From an uncultured Prevotellaceae bacterium (GTDB lineage: Bacteria > Bacteroidota > Bacteroidia > Bacteroidales > Bacteroidaceae): a stretch of 50,936 bases of DNA. Under the pieces are notes generated by a model. It was given only the letters and a program-made list of their open reading frames with translations, was not told the DNA's origin and did not search any database. The DNA is taken from contig CADBBP010000002.1 in assembly GCA_902792855.1 (NCBI GenBank), forward strand, positions 1 through 50,936, in the 5' to 3' direction. Made by a program: the position numbers and the translations under genes. Positions 9,577 through 17,344 of this stretch are shown here, piece after piece. The stretch's first letter is position 1, and every line of letters starts with the position of its first letter.

Positions 9577-9601
9577 CACCAAATTGCAAACCTATCAAAA
9601 C

Positions 9602-10897
9602 ATGAAGAAACTACTCACCTTTTTTGCCATGGCAATGACACTTGTGGCATGCAACCAGCAAGCCGCCTCGGAAGACCCCTTCGTGCGCGTAAACGACGGG
9701 CATTTCACGAGAAACGGGAAACCCTATTATTATGTAGGCACCAATTTCTGGTATGGGGCCATCCTCGGAAGCGAGGGACAGGGAGGCGACCGCGACCGTC
9801 TCTGCCGCGAACTCGACTACATGAAGGAGATGGGCATCGACAACCTGCGCGTGCTCGTGGGAAGCGATGGAGAGAGAGGGGTCACCACCAAGGTGGAGCC
9901 CACGCTGCAGGTGAAGCCCGGTGAGTACAACGACACCATCCTCGCCGGCCTTGACTTCCTGTTGCAGGAGATGGGCAAGCGCGACATGGTGGCGGTGTTG
10001 TATCTCAACAACTCCTGGGAGTGGAGTGGGGGATATGGTTTCTATTTGGAGCATGCAGGAGAAGGAAAGGCCCCCCGGCCCAACGAGGACGGCTACCCCG
10101 CCTATATGAAATTTGTGGAGAAATATGCCAGTAACGAGAAGGCTCACCAACTCTTCTACGACTATGTGCGCTTCATCATCTCGCGCACCAACCAATACAC
10201 CGGGGTGAAATACATCGACGACCCCGCCATCATGTCGTGGCAGATAGGCAACGAGCCAAGGGCATTCAGCAAGGAGGCACTGCCGGCTTTCGAGAAATGG
10301 CTTGCTGAGGCTTCGGCACTCATCAGGAGCCTCGACCCCAACCACCTCATCTCCGTGGGAAGCGAGGGGGCATGGGGCTGCGAGGGCGACTTCGACGCCT
10401 GGGAGCGCATCTGCTCCGACAAGAACATCGACTATTGCAACATACACCTCTGGCCGTTCAACTGGTCGTGGGCGAGAAAGGACCACCTCGTGGAGGATGT
10501 GGACTCCAGTTGCGTGAAGGCGAAGGACTACATCGACCGGCATCTTGAAATATGCGCCCGCATCAAGAAGCCACTCGTCATGGAGGAGTTCGGCTACCCA
10601 CGCGACGGCTTCCTCTTCACCAAGGACACGCCGACCAAGGGGCGCGACGCCTTCTACAAATATACCTTCTCGCTCGTGGGCGACAATGCCGAGAGCGGAG
10701 GATATTTCGCTGGCTGCAACTTCTGGGGGTGGGGTGGCTTCGCTTCTCCCAAGCACAACCAGTGGCAGGTGGGCGACGATTATACCGGCGACCCGGCACA
10801 GGAAGACCAGGGCCTCAACTCCGTCTTCGCCACCGACACCTCGACACTCAAGGTGGTCAAGGCAGAGGTGGACAGAATGGCGGCAATAGGGAAATAG
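9602..10897 (+). CDS. GH5_7 beta-1,4-mannanase, lipoprotein
   Basis: This 431-residue lipoprotein (MKKLL start, lipobox LVAC, Cys near 17) hydrolyses internal beta-1,4-mannosidic bonds. The start at 9602 is chosen over an open frame reaching back to 9413, because it gives a signal peptide and lies just after a promoter box. The fold follows GH5 subfamily 7: GKPYYYVGTNFWYGAILGSE, then MGIDNLRVLVG, LNNSWEWSGGYGFYLEHA, acid/base E218 in WQIGNEPR, INIHLWPFNWSW-like strand (CNIHLWPFNWSW), and nucleophile E329 in VMEEFGYPRDG. C-terminal CNFWGWGG completes the barrel. It opens the second unit of the locus and probably works with the GH26 enzyme to reduce mannan to mannobiose. Confidence 0.92.
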   Translation: MKKLLTFFAMAMTLVACNQQAASEDPFVRVNDGHFTRNGKPYYYVGTNFWYGAILGSEGQGGDRDRLCRELDYMKEMGIDNLRVLVGSDGERGVTTKVEPTLQVKPGEYNDTILAGLDFLLQEMGKRDMVAVLYLNNSWEWSGGYGFYLEHAGEGKAPRPNEDGYPAYMKFVEKYASNEKAHQLFYDYVRFIISRTNQYTGVKYIDDPAIMSWQIGNEPRAFSKEALPAFEKWLAEASALIRSLDPNHLISVGSEGAWGCEGDFDAWERICSDKNIDYCNIHLWPFNWSWARKDHLVEDVDSSCVKAKDYIDRHLEICARIKKPLVMEEFGYPRDGFLFTKDTPTKGRDAFYKYTFSLVGDNAESGGYFAGCNFWGWGGFASPKHNQWQVGDDYTGDPAQEDQGLNSVFATDTSTLKVVKAEVDRMAAIGK

Positions 10898-10944
10898 CAT
10901 GACCCATGGATAATCAATCATCAACAGAACACACATTCATTGTT

Positions 10945-12225
10945 ATGAAAAGACTGACAACCCTCCTGGCGCTCGTCGCCATCCTCATCCCCCTGCATGC
11001 CCAAATCAGGGGTTACAACATCACCGTGAGCGTCACGCCCGACCACAAGGACTGGAACTACACCGCTGGCGAGAAGGCCAATTTCGTCGTCAACGTGAGG
11101 AAGTCGGGGACGCTGCTCGACAATGTGGACATCGACTACGAGGCCGGCCCCGTGATGTATCCCGACGTGAAGAAGAGTCATGTGAAACTCTCCGACGGAA
11201 CGATGAAATGGACCGGCACGATGAAGACCCCGGGTTTCTACCGCCTGAAAGTCACCGCCCATGTGGAGGGGAAGGACTATGTGGGGATGTGCACCGCAGC
11301 CTTCTCGCCTGAGAAACTCATGCCCGCCACGCAGTGCCCGGCAGACTTCGACCAATTCTGGGGAAAGGCCCTCGCCGATGCACGGCAGCACGCCCTCGAC
11401 CCTCACATGAAGCTTCTCCCCGAGAGGTGTACGGAGACCGTCAACGTCTATGAGGTGAGTTTCGTCAACACCAGGCCCGACAGCCGCATCTACGGAATAC
11501 TGTGCGTGCCGGTGAAACCCGGGAAATACCCGGCGCTGCTGCGTGTGCCGGGAGCAGGTGCAAGACCATACGGCGGCGACATCTATACCGCCTCGCAAGG
11601 GGCCATCACCCTCGAGATAGGCATCCATGGCATCACCGTCACCATGCCAAGAGAGTTCTACCAGGACTTGGGCGGGGCGGCGCTCGACGGGTATTGGGAG
11701 TCCAACCTCGACCAGCCCGACAAGAATTTCTACAAGCGCGTGGTGACAGGGGCCGTGAGGTCTGTGGACTACATCGCATCATTGCCGCAGTGGAACGGTA
11801 CCGACGTGGGTGTTACCGGTTCGTCGCAGGGTGGATTCCTCTCGCTCGCCGTGGCTGCACTCGACAAGCGCATCACCTTCCTCGCTCCCGTACACGATGC
11901 CATGTGCGACTATGAAATCGCCCTGCAGAAGAAAGCCTGCGGCTGGCCGCACTATTTCTACAACGTGGAAAAACCAGACATGAAAAAGGTGGAGGGAGCA
12001 AGGTATTACGACGGTGTGAATTTCGCCAAGAGGGTGACTTGCCCGGGGTGGTATTCTTTCGGATACAACGACGAGGTGGTGCCGCCCAACTCGGCTTACT
12101 CCGTATATAATGTCGTCACTGCACCCAAGACGCTCAGCGTCTATCAGATGACAGAGCATTTCTGGTACCAGGAACAGTGGGACGAGTGGGAGAATTGGTT
12201 GTTGGAACAAATGCACTTAAGATAA
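10945..12225 (+). CDS. CE7-family acetyl esterase (AXE1 fold), exported
   Basis: This 426-residue protein has a signal peptide (MKRLTTLLALVAILIPLHAQ); the ATG at 10945 is preferred to one at 10906, which would add 13 residues ahead of the signal. Residues about 22-125 form an Ig-like N-terminal domain, and the rest is an alpha/beta hydrolase of the acetyl xylan esterase (AXE1) type. The catalytic triad is visible: S294 in GSSQGG, D376 in GYNDEVVPP and H405 in MTEHFW. CE7 enzymes remove O-acetyl groups from oligosaccharides. Lying between two mannanases, it probably deacetylates acetylated glucomannan or galactoglucomannan fragments. It ends one base before the GH26 start, so translation may be coupled. 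Confidence 0.88.
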   Translation: MKRLTTLLALVAILIPLHAQIRGYNITVSVTPDHKDWNYTAGEKANFVVNVRKSGTLLDNVDIDYEAGPVMYPDVKKSHVKLSDGTMKWTGTMKTPGFYRLKVTAHVEGKDYVGMCTAAFSPEKLMPATQCPADFDQFWGKALADARQHALDPHMKLLPERCTETVNVYEVSFVNTRPDSRIYGILCVPVKPGKYPALLRVPGAGARPYGGDIYTASQGAITLEIGIHGITVTMPREFYQDLGGAALDGYWESNLDQPDKNFYKRVVTGAVRSVDYIASLPQWNGTDVGVTGSSQGGFLSLAVAALDKRITFLAPVHDAMCDYEIALQKKACGWPHYFYNVEKPDMKKVEGARYYDGVNFAKRVTCPGWYSFGYNDEVVPPNSAYSVYNVVTAPKTLSVYQMTEHFWYQEQWDEWENWLLEQMHLR

Positions 12226-12226
12226 C

Positions 12227-13318
12227 ATGAGACATTTCACATTGCTGGCAATAGCTGCCATCATGCTTGCCGCGTGCAACAAACCAGAGACCGTGAAAAC
12301 CGGAGCCGAGCAACTGCTCGACCGGCTGCAGGCCTTGCAGCAGAAAGGCTATATGTACGGGCACCAGGACGACCCCTTCTACGGACTGACATGGGACGGA
12401 GACACCATGCCGGGAGTGGAGCGAAGCGACGTGCTGGAAACAGTGGGCGACTATCCCGCCGTCATGGGCTTCGACCTCGGAGGCATCGAACTGGCCGACT
12501 CGCAGAACCTCGACCGCGTGGCCTTCACACGCATCCACGACGCCATCGTCAAGCACCATCAAAGGGGTGGCATCGTCACCATCAGTTGGCACCCCCGCAA
12601 TCCCGTCACGGGAGGCGACGCATGGGATGTGAGCGACACCACCGTAGTGGCGCAAATCCTCGACAACGACTCCGTCAAGGAGAAATTCAACACATGGATG
12701 ACCCGCGTGGCGGACTTCCTCAAGACGCTCAAGACCGATGACGGCACCCCCATCCCCGTCATCTTCAGACCATGGCATGAGAACAACGGTTCGTGGTTCT
12801 GGTGGGGACAGAAACTGTGCACCGACGAGCAATTCCATGGCTTGTGGAACACCCTGCAGGACTTCCTCAACGCACAGGGCCTGGACAACCTGCTCTGGAG
12901 CTATTCGCCCAACCTCGACGGAGGATGGGACCAGCAGCGCTTCATGCAACGCTATCCCGGCAACGACCGCGTGCAACTCATCGGAGAGGATGCCTACCAA
13001 TGGGGGACGGAGGAGGACTTCGTCAAGCAGCTTACAGCCGACCTCGACTTCATCAGCCAGTTTGCCAAGGACAACAGCAAACTGTTTGCCATGACAGAAT
13101 GCGGTTTCAAGAACATACCCGACTCCACCTGGTGGACCCGCGTGCTGAAGCCCATCATGGACAAGTACCCCCTCAGCTATTTCCTCACCTGGCGCAACTA
13201 CAGCGGAAAGGACAAGGTGGAGTATTTCGCTCCCGACCCCAAGCAGCAGAGCGCAGAGGATTTCAAAAAACTCTATGAGGCCGACAATACCTTGTTCCTC
13301 AAGGAAATACAACCCTGA
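12227..13318 (+). CDS. GH26 beta-mannanase, lipoprotein
   Basis: This 363-residue lipoprotein (lipobox LAAC, Cys near 17) belongs to GH26. Visible motifs are YMYGHQDDPFYGLTW at the start of the barrel, TISWHPRNPVTGGDAWD, acid/base E185 in RPWHENNGSWFWWG, LLWSYSPN, and nucleophile E291 in AMTECG. Family members act as endo-mannanases or as mannobiohydrolases releasing mannobiose. The single-domain size and location before the mannobiose-processing genes make a mannobiose-releasing role likely, but sequence alone does not settle exo versus endo action. It starts one base after the esterase stop codon. Confidence 0.93.
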   Translation: MRHFTLLAIAAIMLAACNKPETVKTGAEQLLDRLQALQQKGYMYGHQDDPFYGLTWDGDTMPGVERSDVLETVGDYPAVMGFDLGGIELADSQNLDRVAFTRIHDAIVKHHQRGGIVTISWHPRNPVTGGDAWDVSDTTVVAQILDNDSVKEKFNTWMTRVADFLKTLKTDDGTPIPVIFRPWHENNGSWFWWGQKLCTDEQFHGLWNTLQDFLNAQGLDNLLWSYSPNLDGGWDQQRFMQRYPGNDRVQLIGEDAYQWGTEEDFVKQLTADLDFISQFAKDNSKLFAMTECGFKNIPDSTWWTRVLKPIMDKYPLSYFLTWRNYSGKDKVEYFAPDPKQQSAEDFKKLYEADNTLFLKEIQP

Positions 13319-13355
13319 AACATCCCTTATCCTGAAACACCAATAAAGCATTTTT

Positions 13356-14537
13356 ATGATGAATGATTTCAAAACCAGGGTGGAAGCCCTCAAGACACGC
13401 CACGAGCAACTCCTCTCACGGGAAAACGAACCCATGGAGGGTGGCAACGGCATCTACACCAAATATAAATACCCCATCGTGACGGCGGAGCACACGCCGC
13501 TCACCTGGAGATACGACTTCGATGAGAAGGACAACCCCTTTCTCATGCAGCGCATCATGATGAACGCCACGCTCAACAGCGGGGCCATCAAATGGAACGG
13601 AAAGTATGTCATCATCGTCAGGGTGGAGGGAGCAGACAGAAAGTCTTTCTTCGCCGTGGCGGAAAGTCCCAACGGCATCGACAACTTCCGCTTCTGGGAC
13701 GAGCCTGTCACCATGCCCGACGACGTCATTCCGGCCACGAACATCTACGACATGCGCATCACACAGCATGAGGACGGATGGGTGTATGGCGTGTTCTGCG
13801 CCGAGCGGCACGACGACACCAAGCCGGGAGACCTCTCGGCGGCCACGGCCACGGCGGCCATCGCCAGGACCAAGGACCTCGTCAACTGGGAGCGACTGCC
13901 CGACCTCAAGACGAGGAGCCAGCAGCGCAACGTGGTGCTGCACCCTGAATTTGTGGATGGGAAATACGCCTTCTACACCAGGCCGCAGGATGGCTTCATC
14001 GACACCGGTTCTGGAGGAGGCATCGGATGGGCGTTGGTGGACGACATCACTCACGCCGAGATAACGGAGGAGAAAATCATCAACCCTCGACACTACCACA
14101 CCATCATGGAGGTGAAGAACGGGGAGGGCCCGCATCCCATCAAGACCGACAAGGGATGGCTGCACCTGGCCCATGGCGTGAGGGGCTGCGCAAGCGGACT
14201 GAGATACGTGCTTTACATGTACATGACGGCCTTGGACGACCCCACACGCGTCATCGCACAGCCGGGAGGGTATTTCCTCGTCCCGGAGGGATGGGAGTAT
14301 GTGGGCGACGTGATGAACGTTGTCTTCGCCAACGGATGGATTGCCGATGAAGACGGCAAGGTATTCATCTATTATGCTTCGAGCGACACACGCATGCACG
14401 TGGCTACATCCACCATCGACCAACTCGTGGACTACTGCATGAACACCCCGGAGGACGGCCTCTTCACCGCTGCCTCCGTGGAAACCATCAAGCGCCTTGT
14501 GGCTAAAAACAGAGCCATCGGATTCACAAACCTTTAA
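13356..14537 (+). CDS. GH130 4-O-beta-D-mannosyl-D-glucose phosphorylase
   Basis: This 393-residue cytoplasmic enzyme (no signal peptide) phosphorolyses beta-1,4-mannosylglucose to mannose 1-phosphate and glucose. It shows the GH130 five-blade beta-propeller pattern and subfamily-1 motifs: [31 protein letters not shown] with the proton-donor Asp132, and [20 protein letters not shown]. Start is at one of two adjacent ATGs; the second would make the catalytic Asp residue 131. Its partner is the 2-epimerase two genes downstream, which makes its substrate from mannobiose. The length fits mannosylglucose phosphorylases rather than the shorter mannan-chain phosphorylases. Confidence 0.92.
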   Translation: MMNDFKTRVEALKTRHEQLLSRENEPMEGGNGIYTKYKYPIVTAEHTPLTWRYDFDEKDNPFLMQRIMMNATLNSGAIKWNGKYVIIVRVEGADRKSFFAVAESPNGIDNFRFWDEPVTMPDDVIPATNIYDMRITQHEDGWVYGVFCAERHDDTKPGDLSAATATAAIARTKDLVNWERLPDLKTRSQQRNVVLHPEFVDGKYAFYTRPQDGFIDTGSGGGIGWALVDDITHAEITEEKIINPRHYHTIMEVKNGEGPHPIKTDKGWLHLAHGVRGCASGLRYVLYMYMTALDDPTRVIAQPGGYFLVPEGWEYVGDVMNVVFANGWIADEDGKVFIYYASSDTRMHVATSTIDQLVDYCMNTPEDGLFTAASVETIKRLVAKNRAIGFTNL

Positions 14538-14552
14538 ACATATTTCAACAAA

Positions 14553-15893
14553 ATGGCAACATTAAAAGAAAAAATCGGATATGCTCTGGGCGACGCAGCT
14601 GCTGGAGGCATCACATGGAAAGTGATGTCCATCGCGTTCCCCTTGTTCTTCACCAACGTCTTCGGCCTCACCGTGGCCGACACTGCAACGCTCATGCTCA
14701 TCGCAAGGATGTTCGACGTCGTCACCGACCCTCTCATGGGAAGTCTCGCCGACCGCACCCAGTCGAAATGGGGCACCTACAGGCCATGGCTCATCTTCGG
14801 AGCCGTGCCGCTCGGACTCGTCTTCGCACTGCTGCTCTACACACCCGACTTTGGGCCGGTGGGCAAGCGCATCTATGCTTATTCGCTCTACCTGCTCATG
14901 ATGGCCACCTACACGGCGGTGAACGTGCCTTACGGCTCGCTTCTCGGCGTGATGACCGACGATGACAACGAGAAAAACCAATTCTCGTCTTTCCGCATGG
15001 TGGGTGCTTACGCCATGGGCTTCATCACCTTGCTTTCATTCCCCTACCTGCAGAAGATGGTGGGTGGTTCCGACCAGCACCAGTATGCCGTACTCGGCGC
15101 ATGCCTCGGACTGGTGGCGACACTCATGACCCTGGCTTGCGGACTGCTCACCAAGGAGCGGCTGAAACCCGTCAGGGCGGAGAAATTCTCCTTCAAGCCG
15201 TTTGTTGACCTCTTCAAGAACAAGCCGTGGATTTACCTCACACTCATAGGCATCTGCACCAATTTCTTCAACGGCTTCCGTTACGCCGTGGCGGGCTATC
15301 TCATGGAGTACTGCCTCCATGGGGATGTCACCGTCAGCGGCCTCATCATCAACTATACCGTCTTCATGACCTTCGGTGAGGTGACTTGCATGATTTTCGG
15401 CGGCCTCTCGCCTAAGTTTACTGAGTGGATGGGGTCGAAGAAGAAGGCATTTGTCGTGGCTGCCATCATATGTCTGGTGTTCTCCATCGCTTTCTTCTTC
15501 GTGCCTATGGACCCGAAATACATCTGGGTGCTTGTAGCCATCGTCATCTTCACATCTGTGGGTGTGGGACTTTACTCGCCATTGCTGTGGTCGATGTATG
15601 CCGACGTGGCAGACTATGCCACAGAGAAGAACGGAACATCGTCCACCGGACTTATCTTCTCTTCGGGAACGATGGCGCAGAAATTCGGAACGGCCATCTC
15701 CGGTTCGCTTGTAGCACTCTTCCTCGGATGGTCGGGCTTCCAGTCCGGCACCGACGCCGCTGGTCAGACCATCATCACCATCACTGATATGGAGGCGGTG
15801 CGCAGCATGGTGTGGGCTTTGTTCTCGCTCTTCCCGGCAGCCATCCTCGTCATCATGTTGTATCTGCTGCGTCTGTACCCCATCAAGAAATAG
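14553..15893 (+). CDS. GPH-family sugar:cation symporter (MFS), probable mannobiose importer
   Basis: This 446-residue inner-membrane protein has about 12 hydrophobic segments. The GPH signature is clear: MFDVVTDPLMGSLADRTQSKWGTYRPW after the second helix, and NVPYGSLLGVMTDDDNEKNQ later. GPH transporters import disaccharides and oligosaccharides with Na+ or H+. Placement between the phosphorylase and the epimerase implies transport of mannobiose or mannosylglucose into the cytoplasm; this is inference from context. It starts 15 bases after GH130 and is followed by the epimerase after four bases. Confidence 0.92.
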   Translation: MATLKEKIGYALGDAAAGGITWKVMSIAFPLFFTNVFGLTVADTATLMLIARMFDVVTDPLMGSLADRTQSKWGTYRPWLIFGAVPLGLVFALLLYTPDFGPVGKRIYAYSLYLLMMATYTAVNVPYGSLLGVMTDDDNEKNQFSSFRMVGAYAMGFITLLSFPYLQKMVGGSDQHQYAVLGACLGLVATLMTLACGLLTKERLKPVRAEKFSFKPFVDLFKNKPWIYLTLIGICTNFFNGFRYAVAGYLMEYCLHGDVTVSGLIINYTVFMTFGEVTCMIFGGLSPKFTEWMGSKKKAFVVAAIICLVFSIAFFFVPMDPKYIWVLVAIVIFTSVGVGLYSPLLWSMYADVADYATEKNGTSSTGLIFSSGTMAQKFGTAISGSLVALFLGWSGFQSGTDAAGQTIITITDMEAVRSMVWALFSLFPAAILVIMLYLLRLYPIKK

Positions 15894-15897
15894 GAGC

Positions 15898-17181
15898 ATG
15901 GATGGAATTGTGAACAAAATGAGGGCGGAAGTGAGGGATGTCCTGGAAAACAACATCCTCAACTTCTGGCTCGACCACATGGTGGACGAGGGGAATGGCG
16001 GCTTTTACGGTCGCATGGACGGCATGGGGGTGTTGCATCCCGATGCGGAGAAGGGGGCGATACTCAACGCCCGCATCTTGTGGGCTTTCTCCGCGGCTTA
16101 TCGTGTGCTGCGCAAGACGGAATACCTGAAGGCTGCCGACAGGGCGAAGCGATACCTCATCGACCATTTCTACGACAAGGAGCATGGTGGGGTGTTCTGG
16201 AGCCTTGACAGCAAGGGATGCCCGCTCGACACGAAGAAGCAGTTCTATGCCATCGGCTTCGCCATTTATGGCCTGACGGAATTTGCACGTGCCACGGGCG
16301 ACCACGAGGCACTCGACTATGCCTTGGAACTGTTTGACTGCATCGAGGAGCACGCCTTCGACAGTGTGCACAACGGATACATCGAGGCTTGCACAAGGGA
16401 GTGGGGCGAGATAGCCGACATGCGTCTCTCTGAACTCGACGCCAACTACCCCAAGTCGCAGAACACCCACCTGCACATCATTGAGCCATACACCAACCTG
16501 TATCGCTGCCTCAAGGAACTCCGGTCTTCCTCCGCTCCCTACGACTACCTGCCTGTCGTGGGGGCCGTGCAGATGGTTGATGTCGCCGTGCCTGACGAGA
16601 CGATGATGCGTGTGGAGGGTGCCTTGCGCAACCTCATCTACATCTTCACCGACAAAATACTCAATCCGGAGACGCACCACCTCGACCTCTTCTTTGAGAA
16701 CGACTGGACAAGGGGCGCCGGAGCCTTGGAGAGTTATGGACACGACATCGAGTGCTCATGGCTCATGCACGAGGCGGCGCTTGTCCTGGGCGACAAGGAG
16801 GTGCTGGAGAAGGTGGAGCCTGTCGTGAAACTCGTGGCCAAGGCTTCTGAAAAGGGGCTGAATGCCGACGGCTCCATGGTGCACGAGGCAAACCTCGACA
16901 CCGGCTATGTGGACACCGACCGCCACTGGTGGGTGCAGGCGGAGACCGTGGTGGGGTTCTACAACATCTATCAGTATTTCGGCGACGAGGAGGCCCTGAA
17001 AAAGGCCGACAACTGCTGGCAATACATCAAAGACCACCTCATCGACCGCGAGGGCGGAGAATGGTGGTGGAGTTGCGACCCCGACGGCAACATCAACCGC
17101 CGCGACGACAAGGCCGGCTTCTGGAAATGCCCATACCACAACTCAAGAATGTGCCTCGAAATTATCGAAAGACAACTCTGA
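15898..17181 (+). CDS. Cellobiose/mannobiose 2-epimerase (AGE family)
   Basis: This 427-residue cytoplasmic (alpha/alpha)6-barrel enzyme of the N-acylglucosamine 2-epimerase family converts beta-1,4-mannobiose to mannosylglucose at the reducing end. Recognised motifs include NFWLDHMVDEGNGGFYGRMD near the N-terminus, GAILNARILWAFSAAYR, and QNTHLHIIEPYTNLYR, which carries a conserved His of the cellobiose-epimerase branch. DTDRHWWVQAETVVGFYN and the C-terminal KCPYHNSRMC carry further conserved His residues. The ATG follows GGAGC with only four bases after the transporter stop, showing tight coupling. It is the last gene of the mannan locus and is followed by a terminator. Confidence 0.93.
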   Translation: MDGIVNKMRAEVRDVLENNILNFWLDHMVDEGNGGFYGRMDGMGVLHPDAEKGAILNARILWAFSAAYRVLRKTEYLKAADRAKRYLIDHFYDKEHGGVFWSLDSKGCPLDTKKQFYAIGFAIYGLTEFARATGDHEALDYALELFDCIEEHAFDSVHNGYIEACTREWGEIADMRLSELDANYPKSQNTHLHIIEPYTNLYRCLKELRSSSAPYDYLPVVGAVQMVDVAVPDETMMRVEGALRNLIYIFTDKILNPETHHLDLFFENDWTRGAGALESYGHDIECSWLMHEAALVLGDKEVLEKVEPVVKLVAKASEKGLNADGSMVHEANLDTGYVDTDRHWWVQAETVVGFYNIYQYFGDEEALKKADNCWQYIKDHLIDREGGEWWWSCDPDGNINRRDDKAGFWKCPYHNSRMCLEIIERQL

Positions 17182-17204
17182 GGCACCCATACTTTGTCTT
17201 TGTC

Positions 17205-17240
17205 AGCCCCCACCCTCTTTCGGGGGTGGGGGCTTGGTTT
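17205..17240 (+). terminator. Intrinsic terminator ending the mannan locus
   Basis: An 11-bp perfect stem (AGCCCCCACCC at 17205-17215 with GGGTGGGGGCT at 17224-17234) has an 8-base loop and is followed by a T-rich stretch. It lies 23 bases after the epimerase stop. Confidence 0.9.
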
Positions 17241-17286
17241 TATTTCATTGATTGAAAAAATAATTGTTGTCTTGTCGGGGCTAAAA

Positions 17287-17318
17287 TTTGGAGATGTCAC
17301 CAAAAATGATTATCTTCG
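17287..17318 (+). promoter_or_regulatory. Promoter of the AAA-ATPase gene
   Basis: TTTG (17287-17290), a 20-base spacer and TATCTTCG (17311-17318) fit the Bacteroidetes promoter pattern with one mismatch in the -7 box. The predicted transcript starts about 20 bases before the ATG at 17345. The box overlaps the alternative upstream ATG at 17288, which therefore cannot be the start of this message. Confidence 0.65.
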
Positions 17319-17344
17319 CAACGTCTATCCAAAACGAGCAAACA

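Noticed and set aside
9413..9601. N-terminal extension of the GH5_7 protein
   Set aside because: The frame is open, but it covers the terminator, the nonamer repeat and the promoter box; the signal peptide begins at 9602.
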